64,000 bases of DNA from Plotosus lineatus (Eukaryota > Chordata > Actinopteri > Siluriformes > Plotosidae), in NCBI GenBank assembly GCA_024760905.1, contig CM045729.1, positions 56,326,080 through 56,390,079 of the forward strand, given 5' to 3'. A program made the position numbers and the translations under genes. This document shows positions 20,766-32,340 of this stretch, piece by piece. The notes beneath the pieces are model-generated. The model was not told the origin of the DNA and did not search any database. It saw only the letters and a list, made by a program, of their open reading frames with translations. Position 1 is the stretch's first letter. The number at the start of each line of letters is the position of its first letter.

Positions 20766-23740
20766 GCAATTTGGGAATTCATATCAAGCATAGCCTTTCA
20801 GCTTCATTTGTCACCCCAATAACCAATAATCAATTCATATCTCTTTCTATTTTCCACTTAAATCATTTCACAATCTGATAAAGTCTGAGGCTTATAAGGG
20901 AAGTATAAGCTTTCTTTGTAGAGAAGCAAAGCAGCACAGTACAGGCTGATCGTTAATAGTGATCTATTAGTGGATCATCTTTAGTCTCTGGTCGAGAAAA
21001 TCTCACGATTAGTTACACTGATGGATTTCTTAAGACATCAGATGGGAGATTAGAGTAGTCCTGACTGTGAAAAGTAATCCCTGCAGTGGGCCTCTCTTCC
21101 CAAACCTGATCGATGCACACTCAAACCAGGATTGTCAGGACTGGGTTGTACTGATTGGCCTGCATTGAGAAACACAGAGTACACAAGTTGACAGCAGACT
21201 ATTTCCCTTCTCCTCCCATCTATCTTCTTATAGTTGCAGTATTACACATACAGACTTTATACTTGCTTGCAGACATGTACAAGAACAGCTGCAGACAGTG
21301 TGGACGTATAGCTGTTCCTGGTATAGTTCAATCGGAGTCCACTCGGAGGATGTATGTGCAGTAGAGTGGAGCCTACATCACTGTGGCGGCATAAACGCAA
21401 GAAGAAACGCTGCTTTGTCTCTTTAATGTCGTATAATCACAAAAAAGTGTGGGTAGTAAGAAAGAAAGTGATGCGTGTAGCTGAGAGAACTCTTGAACAT
21501 TTAAAATATTGACATTTTTATTTCGGTAAATGCTCACTGCTTTTAAGATTTGTACAATCTTTAAACAATTAAATTCGTTGTTTAACCTAATGATTACTTG
21601 TCACTGTCAAGTAGATAATTGATTAACAGGATATATATTCTTAATCCTACAAAAATGCTATGGAATTGTTTGCCTGGAAATTTTATCGATCAACAAATTT
21701 AACATTTTGTGTTAACACTCTAGCTGTCAGCAGTAAACAGATAAACAATCAACCAAGCTTTTAAATACCTTATATTTCTGCCAAAGTTCGTAATTTACTT
21801 ACAAACAGTATTGTCTTTGAGGATTTGTACTAATCTGGGTTGCACTTCCCACAGACACTCTTCAAATTCAGCTTCCATTCTGGTCCACTAACACACATAA
21901 AAAACTTGTAGATTATGCACACAGCCACACACTCACCCTCTAATGACATCACAAGGGACACTAGTGGCAACTCACATACTCATGGATGCACAAAACTACA
22001 CTGGCTACACAGATTCTCCCGCCCCATTATGTGACTGCTGCTACTTACATGCAGCATGTCACCACAACATGACACACACACATGCCAACACGTGCTCACT
22101 TACACTTCAGCACACATTCTCACCTTACCACTGCTCGGAAAAAAACTCCATAAGGCTAACACATTAGCACACTCACATGCATAGCTCAGAAATTCACCGT
22201 TGGTTTTTAAAGTAAAACATTAGACATGCGAGCTAGAGGACTCTACACACACAAAAATACTACTCAGAAGAAGTAAAATTAGTTCATTTCACGAGGCTTT
22301 GAAACAGGATCAGTAAAGAGATCTTTGTGTAACAGACTGCTGCACTTGTGTGCTAGTTTACAATATCTCATTAATCACAGACACCCAGTCTTTACATCAT
22401 GACAAAGACTGGGCACGCACTCAGGAATGAGCAATCAGGGACCCTTGCTAATCGAGGTTCAACTTCATTAAAACCAGGTTTGTTTATGCTGAACTAAAAC
22501 CAATCACTTGAGACGCTGTCAGAACTCTGTCAGATCAGGACTGTTTATCTTCACCTGACACATGTGATGAACTGAAGATGTGATGAGTGTAAATTAGAGC
22601 TGTCACACACCAAAGCTAAGATGAAAACTTTATGTAAATGAATGGACTAAGGCTGCATATACCCATTCAGTTGACTAGGAAATACTGTATATGAAACCAT
22701 TTTAGTTAGTATTGTAAACTACTATTTTTATTATATTATATTGATATATTATTATTATATTATTATTATATTGATATATTATATTGATAGCCACTGTAGA
22801 CCTGTTTAACCATTCACAGTATTTAATTTAAGATTTACTATATCCTTCACAATTATGAAGTCAATGAGGAAAATATAAAAAATAAAGCTTCTACTAGAGA
22901 TTCGATGCATCATTGTTCATTATTTAATGCTCGCTGTAAACAGAGGAACTTGATACCTTATTGAGCAACATTATAGTTTTGCATGTTCTATATATATATT
23001 AATATTAAAATTATATACATCTCTTTATTTAATAAATATTTATGCTTAGGGAATGCATAAAGGTTCTCAGAGGCTGAGCTTATCTTTTATTCAGTCCATT
23101 TATTTTACTCAGGCATTATATTTCTACATAGAGGGTTCACATTTTCAATCAACACCAGCAATGCAAAATCCATGAATACTTGAAACAATCAGCTCATATA
23201 TAAAGTGAAATCTTTCATTGCAATAATACAAGTATTTCTCACAAAGATAATTTGCTTTGAAGGTCAGCTTGTAGCTTATTGACTCTTCATGATTCATACT
23301 AGAGCCTCGCAGTGGAACCTGCTCCATGTTTCTAAGGCGGAATCTGTAGCATTGTTGCTTTTTCCCCAACTGACATGAGATGACCTACTGATAGCAGGGA
23401 CTGCTGAGGACAATGCGATTGCAGTGAGGTTTCTGGTGGATTAATGTGCTGAATGTGTTGAGGAAATCACAGGCCTACACAGGAATGTCCCCCCACTGGG
23501 TGCACACATGGTGTTTCACTTTGCTCCTCTGCAGCCTCTGAAGCTGCAGCCTGGACAATGAATCCAGCAAAGCCCATGACCGTTTTTATTAGGGCAGGAT
23601 CACAAAGCCATGTCAAAGAGCACTGGGCTTTTTAACTTTGTCTGCTGGACCAGAATCCCATACAGCTTTGTGGTTCTATATGTACTCGGTGTGAAAAAAG
23701 TAGCCTCAGATTAGGTCTTTTTACCACTGATTTTTAACAT
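20766..23740. other. Unique intronic sequence, no gene seen
   Basis: AT-rich sequence with short TATTA runs at about 22730-22790. No exon, RNA gene or clear mobile element. Open frames of 60-75 codons have no recognisable content. Confidence 0.45.
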
Positions 23741-23811
23741 TCATTTATATATATATATAGTGTGTGTGTGCGCATGTGCATATATACATATACACATATA
23801 CACACACACAT

Positions 23812-23871
<60 letters not shown>

Positions 23872-24129
23872 TCTCATATATATAATTTTCTGAGTAGATC
23901 CTTCCGTAAGATAGTGCTCAATACTTTTTTGAAATTAATGTTGATATCTTTGACATTATTTTACAATGTTATGTTTATAATAATTGGTTTAGGGGTGTTT
24001 TATGAGATACAGTAATGGTATTTATAGCTGTATAGTTCAGTATGAGCGTCATACTGTAATAACTTACGTTCACTTTCAACTTACGTTCGGCCCTCTGGAA
24101 CCAATTAAAAAGGTAAGTCAGGGAGCGTC

Positions 24130-24190
<61 letters not shown>

Positions 24191-24235
24191 CACACGTGTG
24201 TGTGTGTGTGTGTGTATGTGTGTGTATAAAATATG
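23741..24235. mobile_element. TA/CA microsatellites flanking a Tigger-like fragment
   Basis: TA/CA runs at 23747-23880 and 24137-24230 bracket ~250 bp. 23935-24125 is the reverse complement of part of the Tigger-like element at 38985-39800 (shared: ATAATTGGTTTAGGG, TTTTATGAGATAC, AACTTACGTTC). The part at 23886-23932 (TGAGTAGATCCTTCCGTAAG) also matches, inverted, 55775-55812, so it belongs to a different family. No coding remnant is visible here. Confidence 0.7.
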
Positions 24236-25640
24236 AATAATGAAGCATACTTGTTTTTTTTTTTTTTTGTTTTTTTTTAAATCAACCATAAATAGTGCCT
24301 GTTGTAGATTTAGTGACCAAGTGCATCAAATGACATGAGACGAGGCAATGATGATAAATGCCGACTACTTATTACCATGTATCTCACTCAGCAAAAATAT
24401 TGGCTTTGGATGAACTCCCCTCTGCTTCACTGATGTATTTCTGAACTGTTTCTGACATTCATTTCTACAAAATATAGGCTGAAGAGCAGTAATCATAATT
24501 AGCTCAATTAAAATGATAAATAATAAAAGTGCCAAGTCCTCATACACCTGGAGACAATTTTTAGATGCTTCATTCACTTTAGTGCAATCATTAGCTTTGA
24601 TCTACCGGATGTAATTTCCATTTGCACATTATTCTTTAAACTCCATCGTAATTTTGCTGTACAAGTGATTACATGGTTTTTTTTTTATTCCACCAAAATA
24701 ACACAGACCACACAGATACAGCTTATTCTCTCTCTCAAGTGCCAAGTTCATTAACATGCATTTACACCATTCATCCTTAACTGCCTGATATGGGTTGTGC
24801 TGGTTTATATTAAGTTAATGTAATGTAAAAGAAAACAAATATGTAAATTCTTTTAAAAAAGAAAAAAGTCCATACAAAAACAATATTTGGATGAGTAAGA
24901 TAAATGAAAAAAAAAAAAAAAGTCTCGTGAATACTCCTAGTTATATTGTTAATTTGTATTTAAAGTCGAGAAATTAAAGCCAGAAATCATAGACCAAGCT
25001 GGATTTCTGACCTTTTTTTAGGATTTTCCACAGAGTTTCCATGGGTACCATGCACTACAGTGCTTCAGAGTAAGGTCATGGTGTGGATATTTCTCTTATT
25101 TCTCTCTTCCTTACTCCTGCCTAACTGACTGACTCACTTACTCATTCACACTCACACACTCACACACACACACAGGGGAATGGGGGGGGGGGGGGGGGGG
25201 AGAGCACATTTCCAAACTGTCATGTCTTCACTGGAATAATCAGAAGATAGAACATATCCTGAATAATTAAAGAAAATTTTATTGGGCCTGAAAGTAGGTT
25301 TCATTTATGTGGTGATTAACTTTTACTATAATCATATGCATCGCCAATGACAGGAAACCGATACATTTGACTTCTATTTAAATGTAAATTGCTATATTAA
25401 TTGTTTGTCCCCATTTAACATGGGAAGTTGTCATTCCTAGCTTTTAATTCCTCTTTATCATAGATGTGCTGTCTATCATGGCTGATCTTGTGTAAATAAA
25501 ATAATATGTGATTTTATTGAGATATATTGATGATAAATTAACTTTCCTCCTTGACTTTCAGTGCCATGACATTCAACACATACATACAAAGGGTAACTTT
25601 GTACTCTCTTGCTAAAATATTTACTCTCCATGGGTTGCAG
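24236..25640. other. Unique intronic sequence with homopolymer runs
   Basis: No gene. It holds T and A runs, a short CA tract at 25141-25174 and an uninterrupted run of 19 G at 25182-25200. Confidence 0.5.
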
Positions 25641-25644
25641 GCTA

Positions 25645-25925
25645 ACTATATCAGCTGACTCTGGGTGAAGGCCGAGTACACCCTGAACAGCTCACTAGAC
25701 CAACACAGGGCAACACACACGAACCATTCACACTCACAACTTGGGCAATTTGGACCAGCTAATGCGAGTGTCTTTGGACTGTGGGAGGAAACTGCAGTAC
25801 TCAAAGAAAACCCACACAAGCATGCAAATTCCAAACAGAAACACTTTCGCTGATCGTCCGATTCAGACCATCTTCTTGCTGTGATGGTGGATGTGATAAC
25901 CACTATGCCACTGTGCTGCCCATGC
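25645..25925 (-). mobile_element. SINE, head B, old
   Basis: Read on the minus strand: GGGCAGCACAGTGGCATAGT, then CACAGCAAGAAGATGG, GTTTCCTCCCACAGTCC, and a tail with GTGTACTCGGCCTTCACCC. A type-B fish SINE with a decayed B box. Confidence 0.75.
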
Positions 25926-26109
25926 AGCATTTGCAGCACAGTTGAAATTGTTGTGCATTTTAGTTCACAGATCTCCCGTTCAAGCCTGGGCTTGGTTTAC
26001 AGCTTGCGTGGAGATTTACCAGTTAATTCTGTGGCCTAATGGGTTTTCTCTTGGTTCTCTGTTTTGCTAATCACCTCAAATGTGGCTTGGCTTTGCTAAA
26101 TTACTATTA

Positions 26110-26250
26110 ATTGTGAATGAGTGTGTTCCAAGTGCCCTGTGACAGACTGGTGTTTCGATTCAGGGTGGATTCCCCCTTCGCACTCAGGGTTCCACAAATA
26201 CACGGTAGCCTTGAACAGCAAATAATCCTTACTGATAATGAATGAAACAC
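26110..26250 (+). mobile_element. L2-like SINE/LINE tail fragment
   Basis: GTGCCCTGTGACAGACTGG, CAGGGTGGATTCCCCCTTC and TGATAATGAATGAA follow the order of many fish L2-related tails. It is strongly decayed. Confidence 0.5.
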
Positions 26251-26259
26251 TTCTGATTA

Positions 26260-27815
26260 AAGTATATTCGTAACATTATTCCCATGTATTTTATCTGTAA
26301 TATGGGCTGTGTTCAGCTGGTGTTGCTGCATTAAGGGGAAACTAAAGGCTTTTGATGCCTTTGTTTTATTGCTGCATCGGGAGCAAGTCTTTTCTTTAGC
26401 ATTTTAATGTCTGAGCATAACAAATAGGGTGCATGGTCTTTAAGCTTTAATTTTGCACAGCAAAGCTTCACCAAGTAGCCCTTGACAGACAGCTGACATT
26501 CCCTTGGCAAGCTCTAAGAAAAAGAAGACAGCGATGATAGACAAATAATTGCAGGTTTGGACTTGTCATTTCTAATCAGTCATTTTGGCGAACTCAACTC
26601 AATTCTATTGTGCCAGTTGAGACAAAAGGAGGGGGAAAAAAAGCACATAATTTTTCTAAAAGACACTTTGCAATAAAGATCACTTATCTTTTGTAATAAT
26701 GTTGTGTATAGACGACGTACACGATAAAGCACTCCATTAGGCTTATACATACAACAGACAAAAATGGAAGAAGTAGTTCAGTGTTTGTTCAAATGCAGTA
26801 AGTGGATCATCTGCTGCATGTCCTCAGCTCTATTCCCTTGAACAAATACCTCTATGCTTGATTTGTATTGGAAAATATATACCACTCAATTTCACATGAT
26901 GGGTATATTAATCTTAGTGGACTGTCCTCAGTGGCATTTCAAATCTCCATGGTCCCTGGCCCTGGCCGGATGTGTTTAAAGACTTATCTTTCAAACAGGC
27001 TTCCTGAAAGGTCACTGCTCATCTCAAAGGCATCTCACAACCTTTAAAGGTCTCCTTTTTTGTCCCCTCTTTAAGTGGCAGACATATCAAAGTGCTCCTG
27101 TTTCAAGATTCTCGCCAAAGTCAGATTACAAGTTCTGATCTACTGGCTGTATTAAAGCACAATGATGCCTCAGGTTCTGGGCTTTATATGCTGCCTGATA
27201 GCATCACCATTGAACATCTCTCCTCAAAAATTTTGATGCTTTTGTCTTGAATTTGGATTCAAGGCTCCTGTCTTTCTTCACCTTAAGCCAAAGAATGCTG
27301 TGTTTTCTGAGTAGCTATCATAGCCGCTACGCATTACTGGCCTGGAAGATTCACTGTTATGCTTGGCATTCAAGGTGGAGAGCATGCTAAAAGGTTGGGG
27401 AGCTGTGCAGGTGCAGTGAAGTCTGAAAAGCTTTAATAAGCTGTGGGTGTGGAAATTGTGGCCTCGCTGAAGCGATGCAAGGTCTCAACTAGGCTGAATT
27501 GCGCCACAATGTCATTGTGTTAGGGCACAATGTGGATATTTCTCTTGACTGATTTCTCTCTTTCTCTCACTCTCCAGCTGAATACAGAAAATCAGAAATA
27601 CATTGATAAACACCTACACATAGCTTCCAAAAGCATTTGCTGTATTTCTGAAGGTAGCATTCTTTTTCTTTGAGATGTTGCGTTTTCTGTATTAGCGAAA
27701 AGAGACACCTGAGAAATCCATATAATGAAATTGAGAATTGTGTGATGTCAAAGAATGTTGGTCATTTTGAAAAGTTAAGAAAACGCATCATTTCTTACTA
27801 ATTTGATAGGCTGCT
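26260..27815. other. Unique intronic sequence, candidate conserved blocks
   Basis: No repeats over about 1.5 kb. The segments 26330-26640 and 26920-27500 are balanced in composition and complex, unlike the repeat-rich surroundings. No coding exon is seen. Confidence 0.4.
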
Positions 27816-27819
27816 AATT

Positions 27820-28490
27820 TCTATTAGGGTCGCGGAGAGACTGGAGACTATCACAGCCAACAGTGGGTGCGAACAGGGTATACAGTAACCCCCCAGCCCA
27901 TTCGCAGTTCATCAGTGCGGCCCCGCATACTAGCGGATTAGTGGCAGCCCCGGAAGTTACTGGCACGTGATTCAAATATACCCAATGGCTGGCAGCTTTT
28001 GTTTCTCCCTCCTGCTGATTGATGCAGGTGATATTTACACCTCTTTTTTCCTCCTTCACGCATATATCATCAATGTGACTGCTTGAATTGTGAATTCATG
28101 TTTTTTTTAGTGCTTTTTAAATTATTTTTTAAGTCCTATGATGTCACTCAAATGCCCTGCCTCTTCTCTATCTTTCTGGTAAGGAGCCTAAGCATTTTAT
28201 TAATTAATACCGGTACATATTATAACAGAGCAAAACTAGAAAGTTTTACTTAATCATTACTACATTTTACAACATTAATACTGTATTAATGAGTAAGACT
28301 GTCTATAGAATGTGTTTAAGAAGCATATATTTTATCGTATGTAATATCATACATAGGGTTTTAAAACCGCATCAATAATTCACGGATTTTCAGGATGCGC
28401 GGGAAGGGGTGTAACGCAACTCCCGCAAATAACCGGGGGTTACTGTACCACGAATAGCTTGCCAAACCATCACAAGGTCAGCATTAAAAC
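27820..28490 (-). mobile_element. L2-type SINE tail split by a MITE
   Basis: 27825-27880 (reverse complement of the CAGGGTA...CCCTAAT tail) resumes at 28448-28490 with CCACGAATAGCTTGCC. The two halves join at the position where intact copies in this window read CAGGGTACACC, so the intervening MITE is an insertion. Confidence 0.75.
27883..28445. mobile_element. Tigger-like MITE, 'CAGTAACCCCC' family, with empty-site proof
   Basis: Ends are CAGTAACCCCCCAGCCC at the left and AACCGGGGGTTACTG at the right, bordered by TA on both sides (27881-27882 and 28446-28447). Removing it with one TA restores the interrupted SINE tail. It contains CGCATCAATAATTCACGG and similar subterminal text. No transposase. 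A rearranged inverted relative lies at 30732-31612. Confidence 0.85.
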
Positions 28491-28694
28491 CATGAGGATA
28501 AAATAATAATAATAAAAAAGAGGGGAAAAGCAGAAGACAGCATGGCCACCTCCCAAGTCATCATTTTAGTCAAATGTAGGGACAAAATGGTAATTACTGA
28601 AGTCAAGTTCATCCTTAAAGTTAGGTTTTATCAAACGACTTTAGCATAAACAGGCTTCTTCATTGACCCATCTGTCAGTTACCTGTAGCAATTA

Positions 28695-29036
28695 TCCCTC
28701 AATGTTGTGGGGGGTAGATGCAGCCAATTCCAGCTAACATCAGACCAGAAGCAGGGTACACACTGAACATGTTACCGGATTACTGAATACTTTACAGACA
28801 CATATATTCATTCACACTCACATTTACACCTATGGGCAATTTAGAGAAGACAGATGACATAATTACTATAGCTTAGGACTGTGGGAAGAAAACAACAGCG
28901 CCCAGAGGAAACCCACTTAAGGACATTGCAAACATGCAAACCCCAAAAAGAAACTAATTTTTCAGCCAATGAGATTTAACTCAAAACACGTTTCTCTATG
29001 AGGTGACAATGCTAACCACTGAGCCACTGTGCGACC
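28695..29036 (-). mobile_element. SINE, head B, old
   Basis: Minus-strand reading gives GGTCGCACAGTGGCTCAGTG, a middle with TTCTTCCCACAGTCC and TGCCCATAGGTG, and a tail with CAGTGTGTACCCTGCTTC. Confidence 0.7.
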
Positions 29037-30003
29037 TCGTCTTTACCCACACATAACTAAATACAACAGAATTGATCAGTATTTTGAAACATGAAGCAAG
29101 TACAATCTTCGATTTTAACTACTGTTCAAGTCTATGCCACCTCAGACAATTACAAACATGAACTTACTCATTTGACACGTGTACATAGAGCGAAATATGT
29201 ATCCTCTATTCTCATGCCTTGCCTTTGTTTGTTTTTCGAATGTGTGCTATGATGATGAAAACAGCCCTCAATGTGTCAGCTAGTTATACAAACGCCGATG
29301 CAATATTTGATATGTGAACACTGTCGTTAGATCGAAGCTATGCTGATGACAGGTGTGTGATTTTACCTGAAAAATATCCATTGAAAAGAACAACCTTATT
29401 GATGATGTGTATGTACTTTGAAATTCTCTCTTACTTGAACTGGTTCCTCTCAGAGTTGCTGGTAAAACCACTTAATCATGTGGACACTAGGAGCTATCCC
29501 ATGGGACTCGGCAAGGTGCAGATGCAGAAAAGGTACACAGAGGGAACCCATGGGACACACTCACACAAGAGACACTGTGTACTCATTTACCAAATGAATA
29601 AATATATTAATAAACAAACACTTGCAGGTCAGCGCAGCCAAGCTATTAATCCATTCAACTCAGCCTGGACACGAGAGTCCCAAATATTCATTCATGAATA
29701 CTTGAAAAAAAGATATAAAAAACCTTTCAGAATGTTATTCATTGGAATAAATAGTGAATGATTAGAAAAAGGTGGTTGCATACTTTGCACTCTGAGGAAC
29801 TATTGGCAAAAAACAGCCCACTGATGCTTTTGAAGAGTCTTGCTATCACATTAATATACAAGTACAGCTTTGCTAATGGAACACTAATTTTTGTGACTTT
29901 TGTTGTCAATAAAAACACATCCTCTAAATCTATCACTTTGGATATGGGATTTTGCAAGTTACAGAATATTTCTAAAAGACTGAACAAATTTTAATTTGTT
30001 TCA
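29037..30003. other. Unique intronic sequence, no gene seen
   Basis: A 134-codon open frame at 29357-29761 has no domain, no splice context and ordinary composition. I see nothing else. Confidence 0.45.
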
Positions 30004-30294
30004 CATTCATTCATTTTCTGAACCGCTTCATCCGAATTAGGGTCGTGGGGAGGCTGGTACCCATTTCAGCAAACTCTGGGTGAGGACAGAGTATATCCTG
30101 GACAACTTGCGCTACGCAGCCAACTCTTGATAAAAGTCAGCAACAGTTCTTTTACCGCCTCTGACCATAGACAGCCCTTAATAACCCAGTCAGAAACACT
30201 AGATGGACAGCAGTGACAATCGTTGACAGTAGGGCTTGAACCCCCAAGTTTTGGATCAGTAATCCAGCACCTTACCACCGTTCCACCACCGCCC
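30004..30294 (-). mobile_element. SINE, head A with L2-type tail, internally deleted
   Basis: The minus-strand head (GGTGGTAAGGTGCTGGATTA, GGTTCAAGCCC) and L2-type tail (CCTAATTCGGATGAAGCGG, TTCAGAAAATGAATGAATG) are present. The body has lost about 40 bp around the AACTGGGTTAT segment and the tail junction. Confidence 0.8.
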
Positions 30295-30961
30295 CCTCTA
30301 AAAAACTATGTGCAGCAGTCGGACACTACAAAATTAACAAAAAAAATTCGAGCAGACTGAAGCACGCCAATTTTGATATACACAAAGTTAGGGAAAAAAA
30401 ATCTGTGTATCTTTTTGAGAGATGGTTTTGACGATCTAATGATATTATTTAACTTGATCATTTAGACTAAGTGTCCCAATGTGTGGCTCCATGAGCAAAG
30501 CCAAGCACATAAAGATTATGGAGTTGCCTAAAAGTGGAGCACCAAAAAAATAAAAAATAAAAAAAATAAATTCTCCTGACACAAGGTTTCAATGTGAATT
30601 TGTTTTGATGATGCCATCAATAATGTAATCTCATGTAACCATCATGTTATGACCACCTCTTCCCTAAAGTTTTGATATTTTCTGAAACTGTTATGCTATT
30701 GAGATAAGATTGTTTTAGTATAAATCCAATACAGTAGGCCCACGTTTGTCTCAATGGTTCGGTTCCGGCCCTTCCTTCACAAAAAATCCACGAGTTATTG
30801 ATGCTGTTTTAAAACCCTATGTATAATATTACATGCGCTAAAATATGCTTCTTAAACACATTCTAAAGACAGTCTTACTCAATAATACAGTAATAATGCA
30901 GTAAAATGTAGTAATAGGTTAAGTAAAAACTTTTTATTTTGCTCTGTGATAATATTTATGA

Positions 30962-31247
30962 GGGCAGCGGTGACCTGGTGGTAAAAGGTGCTGGATCGCT
31001 GATCCTAAAGTTGGGGGTTCGAGTCCCACTCTCCACAAGGTTGTCACTGTCCCCCCCAGTGCAAAAGAACCATTGCTGACTTTCAACAAAAGTAGCTGCA
31101 TAGCCGTCAGTGTGTTTCTGCCCCTTGCTTAGGATTGTGTCAGGAAGAGCATCCGACGTAAAAACATATGCCAAATCAAACATGGGAATCATAGATTCAC
31201 TGTGGCGACCCCTGAGAAAAAGGGAACAGCCAAAAGGAAAAGAAGAC
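30962..31247 (+). mobile_element. SINE, head A with RTE-type tail, inserted in a MITE
   Basis: Head with intact B box (GGTTCGAGTCC), a body missing the TAACTGGGTTATCAAAGG part, and an RTE-type tail (GGCGACCCCTGAGAAAAAGG). A 17-bp duplication lies at 30945-30961 and 31248-31264 (TGTGAT/AAATATTTATGA, one mismatch). Confidence 0.9.
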
Positions 31248-31483
31248 TGTGAAAATATTTATGAATAAATAAAGCGCTCAGGCTCCTTAACAGAAGTTAG
31301 AAAAGATGCAGGGCGTTTGAGTGACCTCATAGGGATTAAATAAAAATACACTAAAAAAAATGTGAATTCACAATTCAAGCAATCACGTTGATGACGTGTG
31401 CAAAGGAGAAAAAAACATGATGTGTACACATCATCTGCAACCAATCAGCAGGAGGGAGAAACAAAAACTTCCGGGTTTCCCTG

Positions 31484-31612
31484 TGGCGACCCCTGGAAAA
31501 GGGAAAAAGCCGAAAGGAAAAGAAGACTGTGATATTATTTAATAATAAATAAAGCGCTTAGGCTCCTTACCAGAAGCTAGAGAAGATCCAGGGCGGTTTA
31601 GTGGCTTCATAG
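31484..31612 (+). repeat. Tandem duplicate of SINE tail plus MITE flank
   Basis: 31484-31612 repeats 31199-31335: CTGTGGCGACCCCTG, AAAGGAAAAGAAGACTGTGA, AATAAATAAAGCGCT and GGCTCCTTA follow in the same order. The duplication joins the end of a SINE to the same piece of MITE twice, so it arose after that SINE inserted. Confidence 0.75.
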
Positions 31613-31633
31613 AGCTTACGTAATAGTCCAACA

Positions 31634-31965
31634 TACACAGATTAGCCATAACATTATAAACCTTTGATTGGTAAATATTCAATTGATGAAAAATAAGTAA
31701 GTATATCCAAAGGTGTACCAAGGAAGAACAACCAGTGAACTGTCAAGTATGCCATGGGTGCCCAAATGCACATTAAAGCATAAGAGGAGTGAAGGCTGGT
31801 ATGTCTGGACTGATCCCACAGAAGAACTCCTGTAGCACAAAATACTGGAACCGTTAATGCTGGCTATAATAGAAAGGAGTCAGAACACAGTGCACTGCAG
31901 CTTCCTGAGAATAGAGCTGCCTCATCTCAGACCAGTAGTAGTGGTGTTAATGTTATGGTTAATGA
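31634..31965 (+). mobile_element. Tc1-like transposon relic (family 2), deleted
   Basis: Inverted ends are AGATTAGCCATAACATTA (left) and GTTAATGTTATGGTTAAT (right). The inside, read on +, matches Tc1-like transposase DNA in order (GAACAACCAGTGAACTG, GATCCCACAGAAGAACTCC, GAAAGGAGTCAGAACACAG) as I know it from many fish genomes. Large parts are deleted and no frame is intact. Confidence 0.75.
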
Positions 31966-31986
31966 TTAATTTATGCAATTTACAAC

Positions 31987-32340
31987 GGGGCAGTGGTGGT
32001 CTAATGGTATAGGGTGCTGGATCGCTGATCCAAAGGTTGGGGGTTCGAGTCCCACTCTCCACAAGGTTGTCACTGTCCCCCCCAGTGCGGCTAACTGGGT
32101 TATCAAAGGCGGGCCATGTGTCTCACTGTCTATGGTGAGAGGCATGTAAAAGCACCATTGCTGACATTCGTAAAGAGTAGGCTACAAAGTCGTCAGCGTG
32201 TTTCTGTCCCTTACTAAAAAGGGTTGTGACAGGAAGGGCATCCGACATAAAAACCTCTGCCAAATCAAACATGCGAATCAGATGATTCGCTGTGGTGACT
32301 CCCGAGTAAAAGGGGAAAAGCCGAAAGGAAGACAGACATT
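31987..32340 (+). mobile_element. SINE, head A with RTE-type tail, full length
   Basis: A nearly intact copy: GGTCTAATGG A box, GGTTCGAGTCC B box, complete body, and RTE-type tail ending GCCGAAAGGAAGACAGAC. It is very similar to 19652-20010, including the unusual GGAAGACAGACA end. No clear target duplication. Confidence 0.92.

Larger units (their letters stand above)
30732..31612 (-). mobile_element. 'CAGTAACCCCC'-family MITE copy, interrupted and rearranged
   Basis: 30732-30961 and 31265-31480 match, inverted, the element at 27883-28445 (shared: GGTTTTAAAACAGC-type text, GAAGCATATTTT, CAACCAATCAGCAGGAGG near 31440). A SINE has inserted at 30962-31247, and the right end is lost in a tandem duplication. 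Confidence 0.7.

Noticed and set aside
29357..29761. A 134-codon plus-strand frame in intron 3.
   Set aside because: No recognisable domain, no splice context and composition like the surroundings.
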